Origin: Nematostella vectensis | Taxonomy: Eukaryota > Cnidaria > Anthozoa > Actiniaria > Edwardsiidae | Assembly (NCBI RefSeq): GCF_932526225.1 | Contig: NC_064038.1 | Span: 7,191,070-7,255,069 of the forward strand | DNA: 64,000 bases | Direction: 5' to 3' | Part shown: positions 1-11,005 of the stretch, piece after piece | How positions within the stretch are numbered: position 1 is the stretch's first letter | Layout of the letters: the number at the start of each line of letters is the position of its first letter | Program-made: the position numbers and the translations under genes | Notes under the pieces: generated by a model | Told to the model about the DNA's origin: nothing | The model's input: only the letters and a program-made list of their open reading frames with translations | Databases searched by the model: none

Positions 1-21
1 AGTGAACTCAATTCAAGTCTT

Positions 22-552
22 TATTGTTCTTACTCCTCCATACACCTCCGAGTCTATTGTTCTTACTCCTCCATACACCTCCGAGTCTATTGTTCTCACT
101 CCTCCATACACCTCCGAGTCTATTGTTCTAACTCCTCCATACACCTCCGAGTCTATTGTTCTTATTCCTCCATACACCTCCGAGTTTATTGTTCTTACTC
201 CTCCATACACCTCCGAGTCTATTGTTCTTACTCCTCCATACACCTCCGAGTCTATTGTTCTTATTCCTCCATACACCTCCGAGTCTATTGTTCTCACTCC
301 TCCATACACCTCCGAGTTTATTGTTCTTACTCCTCCATACACCTCCGAGTCTATTGTTCTTACTCCTCCATACACCTCCGAGTCTATTGTTCTTACTCCT
401 CCATACAACTCCGAGTCTATTGTTCTTACTCCTCCATACAACTCCGAGTCTATTGTTCTTACTCCTCCATACACCTCCGAGCTTATTGTTCTTACTCCTC
501 CATACACCTCCGAGCTTATTGTTCCAATTCCTCCATACATCTCCGTGTCCAT
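22..552. repeat. Minisatellite, 33-bp unit, about 16 copies
   Basis: About 16 head-to-tail copies of a 33-bp unit lie here (core TCTATTGTTCTTACTCCTCC, then ATACACCTCCGAG). Variants are mostly single C/T or A/C changes. Since 33 is a multiple of 3, several frames on both strands stay open: the + frame would read an 11-residue repeat of the type SIVLTPPYTSE, the - frame YGGVRTIDSEV. There is no splice context or domain, and the array fades at 540-570. I read it as a non-coding minisatellite; a repetitive exon cannot be excluded without transcripts. Confidence 0.9.
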
Positions 553-683
553 TGTTCATACTCCCCGCACGACCAAAAATTGCTACCCTAAAAAAGAAAC
601 TTGTGCATACCAACTGGTCGCTTCTCTTCATTAGGGCATACAGATAATTATATTAGCAATAAAGTAAAAAAAGCTACTTTCAG

Positions 684-940
684 GTCACTCGCATCGGGCT
701 TTACCCTAGACAACACTTGGCAGCATCTAGTGTTTTTGTATGGAAATAAAAAGTTCCAAGTTTACAAGAACAATGTCTTACATGGGGGGAAAGCAGCTTC
801 AGTTATCGCTTCCTTAAACCCGGCAGATAGCAGTGCTCTGCTCAGTAGGTACTATGTGTTTTCTAAGCTATTTTGTCAACTTGCAGCGCGGAACAGTATG
901 TATCACCAAAACAACTACCGGCTGCGCTTTGTGATGACTC
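684..940 (+). pseudogene. Decayed copy of the pentraxin-like terminal exon
   Basis: An AG acceptor at 682-683 precedes sequence homologous to the terminal exons at 1112, 27323 and 38571. The first third is clear (SGFTLDNTWQHLVFLYG, then FQVYKNNVL). Beyond about 790 the frame decays, but traces of the later segments remain: a degenerate match to the 'SKLFYGYMANL' region near 860-890 and to the last codons near 915-940. The terminal-exon stop context is gone. This is an exon-level tandem duplicate of the exon at 1112-1505 with no companion first pentraxin exon between them. It is probably a dead relic; use as an alternative terminal exon is unlikely. Confidence 0.75.
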
Positions 941-1111
941 GCTAGAAATAATGATTAATTAGTTGGTAATTAATCATTTTGCAACTAGGATGGCGATAAA
1001 AGTGCAGGATGTAATTTTTGGAATACGTTCTGCCTAATACATTTCCGCTTTTTACTACCAACCCATGCCTGCCCACCAGTTGAATGTCCATATTCTTTTA
1101 ATTGTTTTCAG

Positions 1112-1505
1112 GTTACTCGCATCGGGCTTTACCCGTGACAACACTTGGCAGCATCTAGTGTTTTATTATAGAGATGGCAAGTTCCAAGTTTACAAGAATA
1201 ATGTCTTACAAGAGGAGAAAGAAGTTTCAGGTGTGGCTTCCTTAGACCCGGCAGGTAGTATCTTAGTGATTGGCCAACATCAGGGATCTCTTGGAGCAAA
1301 CTTTGACCCTTCAAAGCTGTTCTACGGCTACATGGCGAACCTAAATATCTGGGCAAATGTACTAAATGATTTTAATAGGGGCAAAGTGTACGAGCAAGGG
1401 TGTACAGGCTCAGTTGACGGCAACCCAGCCTTGTCATGGGGGACAATTACCGGTAAAACGCTATTGGGCAACATACAACCACAATGCGCACTAACATGCC
1501 CTTAA
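1112..1505 (+). CDS. Terminal exon of a pentraxin-like (LamG-fold) secreted protein, copy 1
   Basis: The exon begins after a pyrimidine tract and AG at 1110-1111 and ends at TAA 1503-1505. One base completes the split codon, as in the other two copies. It encodes about 130 residues forming the second half of a concanavalin-like jelly-roll: NTWQHLVFYY and FQVYKNNVL strands, then ILVIGQHQGSLG, SKLFYGYMANLNIW, and a Cys-containing tail ending QPQCALTCP. Spacing and motifs resemble pentraxins, where the 'GQ..QxSxGG.F' stretch carries calcium ligands, but most ligand positions differ here. The upstream exons must lie left of the window. An extracellular lectin-like role is inferred from the fold and from the EGF exons of copy 2; no ligand can be named. 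Confidence 0.8.
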
Positions 1506-1577
1506 ACGTCAAAACGGTTTGATTGACAATGCACTGTTCTCAATACGAGAAATGGGCGTTCACGATTTCCTCCTCCT

Positions 1578-1812
1578 GCCTAGTGCACACTAGTGACATA
1601 ACAACATAGGCGCGCGCACTCTTTTAAGCCCGACATAACGACATGGACATTATGACATAAAAGAAAAAACATTTTTTTTTCTTATGTCGTTATTTTCATG
1701 TCGTTATGTTGGGCTTTTGGCAAAATGTCGAACCATTCACACTTGAACATATGAACATAAGGGTGCACGCGCTTATGTCATTATGTCATTATGTCACTAG
1801 TGTGCACCAGGC
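1578..1812. mobile_element. Palindromic MITE, copy 1
   Basis: Terminal inverted repeats match: the left end GCCTAGTGCACACTAGTGAC is mirrored at the right end (TCACTAGTGTGCACCAGGC). Internally it folds on itself, as CCCGACATAACGACATG pairs with CATGTCGTTATGTTGGGC around an A/T-rich loop. A second copy is at 28375-28549. No coding capacity. The superfamily is not assignable and target-site duplications are not clear. Confidence 0.7.
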
Positions 1813-2361
1813 ATTAGTTGATCCGACTTGCGTGACAATGTTGTTTAAATTTTGCTTTGAATACTTTTATGACTTTAAGATTGCATTGTTTTATTTATTA
1901 AATAGAATCCAGGCATTTTATCGTAACAAGTTTTTATTTTCACCATAATTCAAGCCGATTTATTTCATAACAAAAAGGAACATCACATTTGCATGGGATT
2001 CATAGCCTACGTAACCACGTGTCACGCAAGCCACGTGTCACGCAAGTCAGGTCGACGGTCTTTAAGAAGACGGGGAGGCTTTAAGGACAAACAACGTAGA
2101 ATGCCGAATACATGTAAATAATGTGCATGCTTCGACGTATGTCTTTTTTCGTGCTGTAGAAAGGGAATCAATTCTAAACTCATCATCGAATGACATGGAT
2201 GCATGCGAAAAATGAAGGATTTGTAAAAAAAAAAGGTGTTGGAATAACGACACGTGGGTTGTATTTAACGCTTTATGTTGTATTTTTTATTATAATTGCC
2301 AATACTAGCACAGAAAGGCATGAAGATATTAAAACTCACCAAACTCAACACGATGTGCTCG
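1813..2361. repeat. Duplicated 3' flank of copy 1 (paralogous to 28550-29130)
   Basis: This block aligns collinearly by eye with 28550-29130, including the CACGTGTCACGCAAG tandem motif, the ACATGTAAATAATGTGCATGC stretch and the final CACGATGT. With the homologous 3' flanks right after the stop codons of copies 1 and 2, it shows the duplication carried the terminal exon plus about 0.85 kb downstream. No gene seen. Confidence 0.75.
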
Positions 2362-2437
2362 TTTTTTTTTTTTTTTTTTAGCGAAGCCAGCGCGGCCGCG
2401 CGCGGAGCCCCATAGGCATAGAAATATACTTTGGTAC
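2362..2437 (-). mobile_element. SINE-like repeat end with poly-A tail, truncated
   Basis: On the - strand this reads TATTTCTATGCCTATGG, then a GC-rich CGCGCGCGG block, then GGCTTCGCTA followed by an 18-A run. The body matches the 3' part of the repeats at 19345-19506 and 30079-30235. The 3' A-run and 5' truncation suggest retroposition. The paralogous flank near 29120 lacks it, so it arrived after the duplication. Confidence 0.6.
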
Positions 2438-3674
2438 CTATTAAGTTAATTCGTTTTTGTTTTCTTGTCTCTTTTATACCAAGCTGTTATTAGATAAAAG
2501 GTTGACTAGGTACATGACATAATATAGCTGGTATAGCTATGAAATGCAAGGATATCTTTATAGCTGAGGTATAGATATGAAATGACAAGGATATCTTTTT
2601 TTCCTCAGGTAAATAGAGCAAGAAATTAAGCCAGATTCATTATGTAGGCTAGCTGAAAGCAAATGTAAATTAATGTTTTTCATATTCTTTTATTGTTTAG
2701 TATAATTATATTCAATCAACCCGCATTCCTTTCCTATAGCCAACATAATATTCTCTTGCGGTGTTGATAATTCCCCTAAAATCTGAATGAATAAAAGCCT
2801 TAACTGTCAACAAAATTATTGACAGACAGACAGATTAGTTTATTGTTACCATTTGAAGACTTTTACATTAGTGTGAATCCAATATATTTAACATGATAAG
2901 CCATTCAAATTATCAAAAATACATATATACAGACAAAAGAACATAGAGAAGATACAACCTTATTTTATCGTATTTTCCCATAGTAAGAAGCAGCCGTATA
3001 CCAATTATGCAGCCATCCCTGCTATATTAGCTCTAGGATTTATTATTAGATTAAAGATTAGATTAAAAATTCATATTGTGTAGTTCCAGATAATATCCAT
3101 ACCCCCTATTGAGGGGGGCGGAGGTATGACCCCCTACCCCTGTGGAATTTCCAACCCCCTGGAAAAAACTAAATACAGTAACTGTTAAGGAAAAAGGGCA
3201 TTTTATCCCTCTCCACCCTGGAAATTCCTGGGCGTTTGAACCCCCACCCCCTCATAATTTCCAATCCAACCAGTAAACTGATTGTATTATTCTCATGTGC
3301 ATTGATTTGCATAGGTAACAACACATTGCTGGCATGAACTGTCATCAGCAAATGTAGATAGTCTTAGTGTGTGTGTGTGTCCTGACCTACTGCACATTGT
3401 ACCTATTTTTCTGGCATCTGTCCTCGTTTTCCCTTAACTTTTTTCAGGTTCCAGTACCCTTTTAAATATTCATTCTGTATCTTTAAACAAAAAAATGCAT
3501 GTAAGCTTAGGGGTAAATAAAAGGATGTTTTTTTTTTCTTGTAAATTGTTCTATGCATTTGTTCAATGGCTTGGCCCTATTCATGGCTGATTAGCCTTTA
3601 CTTATTCATGAGCATGGTTCAAGAGAGCTACTCATATGTAGTAATGACAGAGGGGAAAGGGGTTGGAATATTGT
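2438..3674. other. No gene seen; AT-rich spacer
   Basis: The stretch holds short simple repeats ((CAGA)n near 2822 and (GT)n near 3367-3381) and C-rich patches at 3100-3260. No ORF with a recognisable domain, no RNA gene and no terminal repeat pair was found. Confidence 0.6.
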
Positions 3675-3915
3675 ATTTCAAAATTATATGGATGTTTGCT
3701 AGAGATGAAATATGGATTAAGAGAAAAAGGATTTCATTTATTAAAAATTTGTTTTTAGTATATAATGAGTTAATTGGTAAAATGTATGAAAAGGATATCA
3801 AAATATATGCACGTTTGCTAGAGATGAAAGATGGATAAAAGAAAAAGGATTTCATTTATCAAAAATTCGTTTTTAGTATCTAATGAGTTAATTGGTAAAA
3901 ATGTATAAAAAGGAT
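3675..3915. repeat. Tandem duplication, about 119-bp unit, two copies
   Basis: The segment with GTTTGCTAGAGATGAAA, GGATTTCATTTAT and AATGAGTTAATTGGTAAAA occurs at 3694 and again at 3813 with about 10% differences. Small frame-breaking differences argue against coding. Confidence 0.75.
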
Positions 3916-4452
3916 TAGGAATTGAGGATCAGGTATAGTTTGAAAGTTTTCAACCTTGGTGTTATGGGGTATGTAGTTTTGGGCTCTCTAGTTTGATTAT
4001 AGATTTGGGCCCTTTAGTTTGATTATAGATTTGTAACGAGTGCAAAAAAGAATATGAAGTTGTCTATAATATCCCACTCTTTGTAAATCTATAGTCATAC
4101 TACTTACTATCTATTACCTGCTAGCAACCAGCCAACCAGCTATACTACTTCGTCTATTACCAGCCAGCAACCCGACAACCAACCATACTACTTCGTCTAT
4201 TACCAAGTACAACCAGCCACCCATAGCACACCTCGGCCCATACCACTATAGCCTAACATTCCCCCTTGCTTAAATACCTTAAATTATCCACTATCTGCTA
4301 TAGTATTGACTGTGTAAACTCAGTCATGATTTTTTATTTCAGGATCCATGATTCTCTCCATCCAAGGTCTTCTTAATCCATTATCCCTCCATCTATTATG
4401 CCCTCCATCCAAGGTTTTCTTTATCTATTATCCCCTCCATCCATGATTCTGT
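3916..4452. repeat. Short tandem repeats, including a relic of the CCATCCATGAT minisatellite
   Basis: A 31-bp duplication around TTTGATTATAGATTTG lies at 3985-4033. About three degenerate 55-60-bp units (ACTACTTCGTCTATTACC) lie at 4082-4230. At 4341-4452, CCCTCCATCCATGATTC-like units are a diverged small version of the large array at 29150-29947. No gene. Confidence 0.6.
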
Positions 4453-4469
4453 GCTGGTAATAATTTCGA

Positions 4470-5994
4470 TTATTCAAGCCAACCTCTTGGGACCATACCA
4501 AAAGTTCCTAAAATGATCAGGATCATCACCTTAAAAAGTCCAACATTGGAAAGAGCATTGTGTTGCTCTTTTATTAACCTTTGTAATTTGGGGTGTAGCA
4601 AATCAAAATGAGGGCTCGATTTGCGCCGCTTAAACATTCCCTCTTTTGACTTCCCTGTGGTTGTGTGGGGTGTCACTCGATAACGGAAGCAAAAAGTTTC
4701 CATTGTATGTCTAGCCACCTTCAATTAACAACTTCCGATCAACTGCTTGCCTTAGTTAGACCATCGGAAGCAGGATGATAAGAAGCAGTGGTTTTGTGTA
4801 TATCATTTTGTCTCATAAAGATTAAAAACTCGATAGTACTGCCCGTGGTGATACTTGCCATTATGTGAGATTCAATCCCTTTGGTAGTATCTTTCACATG
4901 AAAGGCCCACAGTAATCTATGTGGACTCTCACCCAGGGCTTGTGCGGCCACTCCCAGGGGTGGTAGGTGGCTGATGCAGGGGCTTTCTGCTTGATCTGGC
5001 TTTTCACCATGAACTCTCTTTGTCGATAGAGGGCAACCAGACATCGCTGGCGCCTTCATGCGACGTTTTACAGGATGTGTGTTTCATGAGACTCTTCCAG
5101 TACGCGTTGCCGAACCTGGTAGGGGCGGGGAAGATGGGGGTAACACTTTTAGCTCCTCGTAGTATGCAGCCATCTTGAACAATTTAGCTCTTCTTACCTT
5201 GATTTGTACACTGAAGGTATTCAGTGTTTTTAAGCTTATTGATCACCCGCGCACTTAAGTATGCGGCCATCTTGAACACTTCGTTCTTCTTACCTTGGTT
5301 TGTACACTTCAGGACTTCAGTGTCTTTAAGCTTGTTGACCACCCGCGCTCGCAGCAAATATTCATTACCATTTGTAAGGACCGGGTCTTCATGTGTCCAG
5401 TACGAACCTCAGCTGTGGTAACAGGCGAAGAATCGACTTTGTCCAGCAGAAACACGATTTCTTCTGCAGACACCTTGGTAAGCACGGGTAGAAGAGCCGG
5501 CTTAATGTGCCAGAATTACCATGGCTACTACCTGACTTGTATACGTTGTCATATCCATAACCTAATAAGGTCACTGGCCAACTAAGTACACTTGGTAATG
5601 CAGTGTTCGGCACTTTTTTATTTCGCTAAAAAAAGTGGTTTATGGTCAAAATTGTGAGTGAGGTGACGTCTATTCAGGTACTTATGGACCTTCTTTAAGA
5701 CGAACATCACACTTGAGTCGGGTCGGTACGCAGCTCTTACAAGCTGCAATTTGACTGGGCAAATGAACAATATCCGCACCTCGACACAAAGAACGAGAAG
5801 AATAGAGACAAAAGAACTCCTTCGAAGAACAAAGATAATAGGAGACAAAACAGCTGCGTACTTACTCCTTGAGTCTTCTTTATCTAGCTGTAAATACTTC
5901 ATTACAGCTGTGTTTAGCGTCCTGGAAACAAAAGCAATGACCCGGTCACTCCCATCATCCATGCGATATGATAGCACAGCCTCAACTTCTTAGT
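4470..5994 (-). pseudogene. Ty3/gypsy pol remnant (RNase H and integrase), minus strand
   Basis: Read on the - strand, 5977-5618 holds a decayed RNase H: DGSDRVIAFVSRTLN and LQLDKE near its start, FDHKPL at its end, with about 150 bp of unrelated sequence between. At 5059-4739 there is an integrase piece ending in the conserved 'YHPASDGL' motif. At 4724-4470 is the integrase C-terminal part (RYRVTPHTTTGKS ... LLHPKL). Frames shift between pieces and no LTR, protease or reverse-transcriptase core is visible. This is an old, dead copy. Confidence 0.75.
5161..5355. repeat. Tandem duplication, 97-bp unit, two copies
   Basis: The unit starting AGTATGC(A/G)GCCATCTTGAAC recurs at 5258. Both copies contain GTACACT and TCAGTGT(T/C)TTTAAGCTT followed by GACC/GATCACCCGCGC. 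It lies inside the gypsy remnant and probably arose after its insertion. Confidence 0.75.
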
Positions 5995-7020
5995 TGTCAA
6001 AACAGCACGGGACACGCGCGTCTAATTTTTCGCGCGTTTTCGCTCTTCCAACTCGCGGCCGACACAGAGAATATATTGTTGGCCGTGTTTTGCATCATTT
6101 TTAAAATCAAGAAAGAAAATCGATACACTTTTTAATAATATAAAGAGGTTCAAACGATTGACGGAAGAGGACAAACGATGGGTTTGAAAAAAGAAGGTAA
6201 GTAGGACTTTAATTTCATTAGCTTTTCGTCGGAGCTGGTCTGAAAACTACTCCTTGTGTTGATATTTTTCTAGACCTCAAGTAAGCTAATTTTTATGAAC
6301 TTCAAACATTTAAAGCCATGAGGGGATGCTTTACCGACCTACCTCAGTAGTAATTCAGCTAGGTAATCATCCTTTATCCCATAAAAAAGGATAGAAAAAG
6401 CATGTGTTAATAGTGTCCGATTGATTGTCCGTTTTCTCAATCAAAAATAATTTTGTTTCTTCTTTGCTTTAAAATGTGAAAATGATATACAAAATGATAT
6501 AAGCTACTATTTAGCGAAACGATCTTTGTTCTGTTTTGAAACAGTTTAACTGTTCAATCCCCCACCCCTTGCCACACTTCCCATGATATTTTCAAATATC
6601 AACATCTAGCTGTACTCTCATTATTAGTCCCACATATTAAATGAGTATATAGTATGTACCTTTTTTCCTCTCATGCAATTTATTCACAAATGGTTTAAAT
6701 GTTGAAGAAAATAAAAAAGCACACATTTTCTGTAAGAATCTATCATTTAATTTCAATTCTTCGATTATACTTTCTGAAACACCCAAAATTCTTTTCCCGA
6801 TTAAGCAAAAAAAATATGGCTCAAATTGAATGTATGCTGGCTCCGCCTTCAGGCAGTGCCAAAATCTATATGTTATCTTTAGTTAAACGATTCTTCCAAT
6901 TCTGCTGTTTTTTAGGGGATTTCACACAATGGATCATCCTATTACAATATGGATGTGCTCGATGGCAGTTTCTTAAGGACTGCAACAAAATCAAAAAGTT
7001 TAGCACTTATTTTCAAACTT
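5995..7020. other. No gene seen; one short dispersed element end
   Basis: AT-rich. At 6834-6860 the - strand reads ATTTTGGCACTGCCTGAAGG then CGGAGCCAGC, nearly the same as 15862-15890 on the + strand, so both are ends of one dispersed repeat family. Nothing else is recognised. Confidence 0.5.
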
Positions 7021-10000
7021 AGCTAGCCGACTAGTTCCAATCGAAGGTGAAATAGGGGGTACCTAAACGATTTCATACATGGATGAGTAACTTGAGTTGC
7101 ACAATCCATCCGAATTATTGTCCGAATAATGTGGTGTGTTTGCGTTTATTCGTCAAGGTGGTATTAATTGCCTCAATTAGGAAAACGTCATTGGTCTTCG
7201 GTATTAATGAAATGAAATCGTCGTCAATTTGCTCATTCGCAGTGAACATTAGATTAAAAAGTCAGAGGCGAAAATGAGAAGGAAAGATCGTTGACTTATT
7301 AGGTAAGTTATCGTTTTACAGAAATGGATTGCAACCCGATTTTGAATCGATAGGCTACCACTATTCGCTAAACATATTTTTAAAGTAAGTTTGCTAATTT
7401 TTAATCAGATTCTATTGCTTTATGAGGAAATCTCAATTCTCAAAGTTATTTTCGTGTAAGTATAAAATTAGCGTAAATTTACTAAGAAGTTATGAACACA
7501 CCCCCGAATAACAACTTTCGGGCTGCTAGATAAACACACATTGCTTTTGAGTAAATTTAGTTTTAAAAAAAGTGAATTGGTGGCCTTTGCAGGCAAAAAA
7601 GCTTTTTGAACAAACAAGCAAACAAAAATCTGTGATAATTCAAGCATTTCAGATTCTCCTAGCACAACTAAACAAGTGCTTTTTGAAGTATCCATACAGA
7701 AACCTCAGTTTTATTGCAGAAGAGTTTGAGGCATTTTACTAATTATATTTATGGCAATGTGATCAGAATATGGTCAATTGCTCACGGATGTGACAAAAAA
7801 TTCCATTTGTATGTCATCTATAATCCATCCCTTTCGCGAAAAAGGAAACATAAAAGTTAGTGATTGAGTAAAATTTCAGGTCAATTCTCGATTGACTTAA
7901 AAAGACATCAACTTTTACAAAAAAGCGAAAACGAAAAGATAACAACATTAATGTATTCGTAGCAGTAAATGTGCCTTGACAGTCTGGTAAATCCTATTTA
8001 GACAATAACATTTTGATCAATAAAAGCTTTATCTTTAAATCTAGAATTGCGTGGTTGACGAGCTCCTAAGAAAGATGGGCGCGATTTAAATGCTACATCG
8101 GAAAAGCGAAATAGCGGGTAGTTAACAAATTCTGCAATTCCAATAAACAAAGCTAGCCGTTTAGTTCCAACCGAAGGTGAAGTAGGGGGTACCTAAACGA
8201 TTTTATACGTGGATGAGTTACTTGAGTTGCACAATCCATCCGAATTAAGTGCGAACCTTGATTTTGTTTGTAATTGCGTTTCCAGCCTCACGAGGCGAAG
8301 TCCGAATCCAACTGAGCAATGATTGAAATTCATTGTATCCCATTTCCAGATGGTGACGATCACCGTCTCCTCTCGATATGGGGAACTCATTTTATGCTAT
8401 ATTGGTCGAAATTTAAGGGATGTTGAAAAACAGTGCACAATTCGGAATAAAAAAAAAAAACAGTGCTTCGTTAAAAATAAGGTACAGTTTTCTACACGAA
8501 ACAATCCGATAAATCAAATGTATCTAAGTTGTAGAAGACTGCAAAATGTGGTGTGTTTGCGTTTATTCGTCAAAGTGGTATTAATTGCCTCTATTAGGAA
8601 AACGTCATTGGCCTTCGGTATTAATGAAATGAAATCGTCGTCAACTTGCTCATTCGCAGTGAACATTAGATTAAAAAGTCAGAGGCGAAAATGAGAAGGA
8701 AAGATCGTTGACACATTTATAGGTAAGTTATCGTTTTACAAAAATGGATTGCAACCCGATTTCGAGTCGATAGGCTACCACTATTCGCGAAACATATTTT
8801 TGAAGTAAGTTTGCTAATTTTTAATCAGATTCTATTGCTTTATGAGGAAATATCAATTCTCAAAGTTCTTTTAGTGTAAGTATAAAATTAGCGTAAATTT
8901 CCTAAGACGTTATGAACACACCCCCAATAACAACTTTCGGGCTGCTAGATAAACACGACATGCTTTTGAGTAAATTTAGTTTTAAAAAAAGTGAATAGGT
9001 GGCCTTTGCAGGCAAAAAAGCTTTTTGAACAAACAAGCAAACAAAAATGTGTGATAATTCAAGCATTTCAGATTCTCCTAGCACAGTTAAACAAGTGCTT
9101 TATAAAGTATCCATACAGAAACCTCAGTTTTATTGAAGAAGAATTTAAGGCATTCTACGTATTATATTTTTTTGCAATGTGATCAGAATATGGTCAATTG
9201 CTCACGGATGTGACAAAAAATTCCATTTGTAAGTAATCTATAATCCATCCCTTTCGCGAAAAAGGAAAACAAAATAGTTAGGGATCGTGTAAAATTTCAG
9301 ATCAATTCTCGATTAAAAAGACATCAACTTCTACAAAAAAGCGAAAACGAAAAGATAACAACATTAATGTATTCGTAGCAGTAAATGTGCCTTTACAGTC
9401 TGGTAAATCCTATTTGCACAATAACATTTTGATCAATAAAAGCTTTATTTTTAAATCTAGAATTGCGTGGTTGACGAGCTCCTAAGAAAGATGGGCGCGA
9501 TTTAAATGCTACATCGGAAAATCGAAATAGCGGGTAGTTAACAAATTCTGCAATTCCAATTAACAAAGCTAGCCGTTTAGTTCCAACCGAAGGTGAAGTA
9601 GGGAGACCTAAACGATTTCATCTGTGGATGAGTTACTTGAGTTGCACAATCCATCCGAATTAAGTGCGAACCTTAATTTTGTTTGTGTTGCGTTTCCAGC
9701 CTCATCAGTCGATGATCCAACGGAGCAATTATTAAAATTCATTGTATCCCATTTTCAGATGGTGCGAATCCCCTCCTATATGAGCAACTCATCAATTTAT
9801 GCCATATTGGTCAAAATAAGGAATTGTGAAAACGGTGTACACTTTGAAATACAAATTATTCACAGCGCTTAGTTTAAAATAAGGTATAGTTGTCTACACG
9901 AAACAATCCGATAAATCAAATGTGTGTTGGTGTAGCAGTGCAAAATGTGGTGTGTATTAGGAAAACGTTATTGGTCTTCGGTATTAATGAAATGAAATCC

Positions 10001-10090
10001 TCTTGTTTGGTCATTCGCAGTGAACGTTAGATTTAGCAGTCTGAGGCGAAAAGGAGCAGAAAAGATCGTTGAAACATAAGGTAAGTAATC
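7021..10090 (+). repeat. Array of an unclassified 1.1-1.4 kb repeat with exon-like blocks (three units)
   Basis: Units start at about 7021, 8150 and 9567 with AGCTAGCCG(T/A)(T/C)TAGTTCCAA. Each holds blocks in the same order: 'DELLELHNPSEL', a block after TTTCCAG, a block running from ATTCGCAG to GGTAAGT, a block after TTTGCAG reading KKLFEQTSKQK...VIIQAFQ, and a CATTTGTAAGT donor-like end. Unit 1 has lost the second block, and unit 3 ends after the third. Splice-like borders and partly conserved reading suggest an ancestral multi-exon gene or transposon, but stops and frameshifts break every unit. I do not recognise the protein. The same family recurs at 31357-33640. Confidence 0.7.
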
Positions 10091-10104
10091 GTTACACAGA
10101 CATG

Positions 10105-10854
10105 GGATCAATTGGACTTTAGGGCCACCAGGTATTGGCATTATAAATAAAAGGGGATCAATTGGACTTTAGGGCCACCAGGTATTGGCATTATAAATAA
10201 AAGGTATCTGGTATACCCGATGAATTTGGTGTAGATTAAAACAGTTACATTTCATCGGGCAAAAGTAATAGATGTCGGGTAACAGAAAATATAAATACCT
10301 GATGAAGCGTTATCGGGTAAAAGAAAATATAAATACCCGATGTAGCGTTATCGGGTAAAACAAAATATAAATACCCGATGAAGCGTTATCGGGTAAAACA
10401 AAATACAAATACCCGGTAAAGCGTTATCAGGTTATCGGGTAAAACAAAATATAAATACCCGAATAATGGCGCGGCGTAGTCCATAAGGGATCTAACGCAT
10501 GACGTGTAAAATAGTACTAGCTCATGTTGGGGAACTCCAGCTCTTTTAGTTGTGTTAGAAAATAGAGCCTTTTACTAGCCCTTTTCGTGACCTCAGTAAC
10601 ATGGTCGTTCCATGTTAAGTTAACGTAAGACCCGGCAGTTTTACACTGGTGACCACCTCTATCTCTTTACCTTCTATACTTATCGGAGTGAAAACTCTCT
10701 CTTGTCTGGCGAAAGAAATTCGGAGTTCTTTACACTTGTCTGCGTTTAGCTGGACTCTATTATGCTTTTAATCTACTCCAAATTCATCGGGTATTGATAA
10801 CCTTTACCAGATACCTTTTATTTATACCTGGTGGCCCTAAAGTCCAATTGATCC
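10105..10854. mobile_element. TIR element with internal hairpin repeats and a captured RT fragment
   Basis: Long terminal inverted repeats are visible. The left end starts GGATCAATTGGACTTTAGGG and continues through CCACCAGGTAT, ATAAATAAAAGGTATCTGG and CCCGATGAATTTGG. The right end is its reverse complement, ending at 10854. The first 50 bp are duplicated (10105-10154 and 10155-10204). About six 38-bp units at 10216-10460 each form an ACCCGAT...ATCGGGT hairpin. The right half carries a reverse-transcriptase piece. No transposase, so the element is non-autonomous. Confidence 0.75.
10460..10760 (-). pseudogene. Non-LTR reverse transcriptase C-terminal fragment inside the TIR element
   Basis: Read on the - strand, one frame encodes the stretch after the catalytic palm of jockey/CR1-type reverse transcriptases: LNADKCKELRISF, then IEGKEIEVVTSVK, then (one frame shift later) WNDHVTEV and FYTSCVRSLMDYAAPLF-like sequence. 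No catalytic box is present. Both ends stop inside the TIR element, so this is a captured piece rather than an independent insertion with its own tail. Confidence 0.7.
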
Positions 10855-11005
10855 GAGATATGTATATGCTTCCCATATGGGGTCTTATCATAATAAAACC
10901 TTATGCTAAAGTTTCGTTTAGTTTGTCTCTCATTTCTACCATGATCTGTTCTCGGAAGTGGTCCTCGCTTTTTGTTTCTCTCAACTGAGGTGAGCGTTTA
11001 TATAC

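Noticed and set aside
13..647. Four overlapping ORFs on both strands at the window start
   Set aside because: All are products of a 33-bp repeat; openness follows from the unit length.
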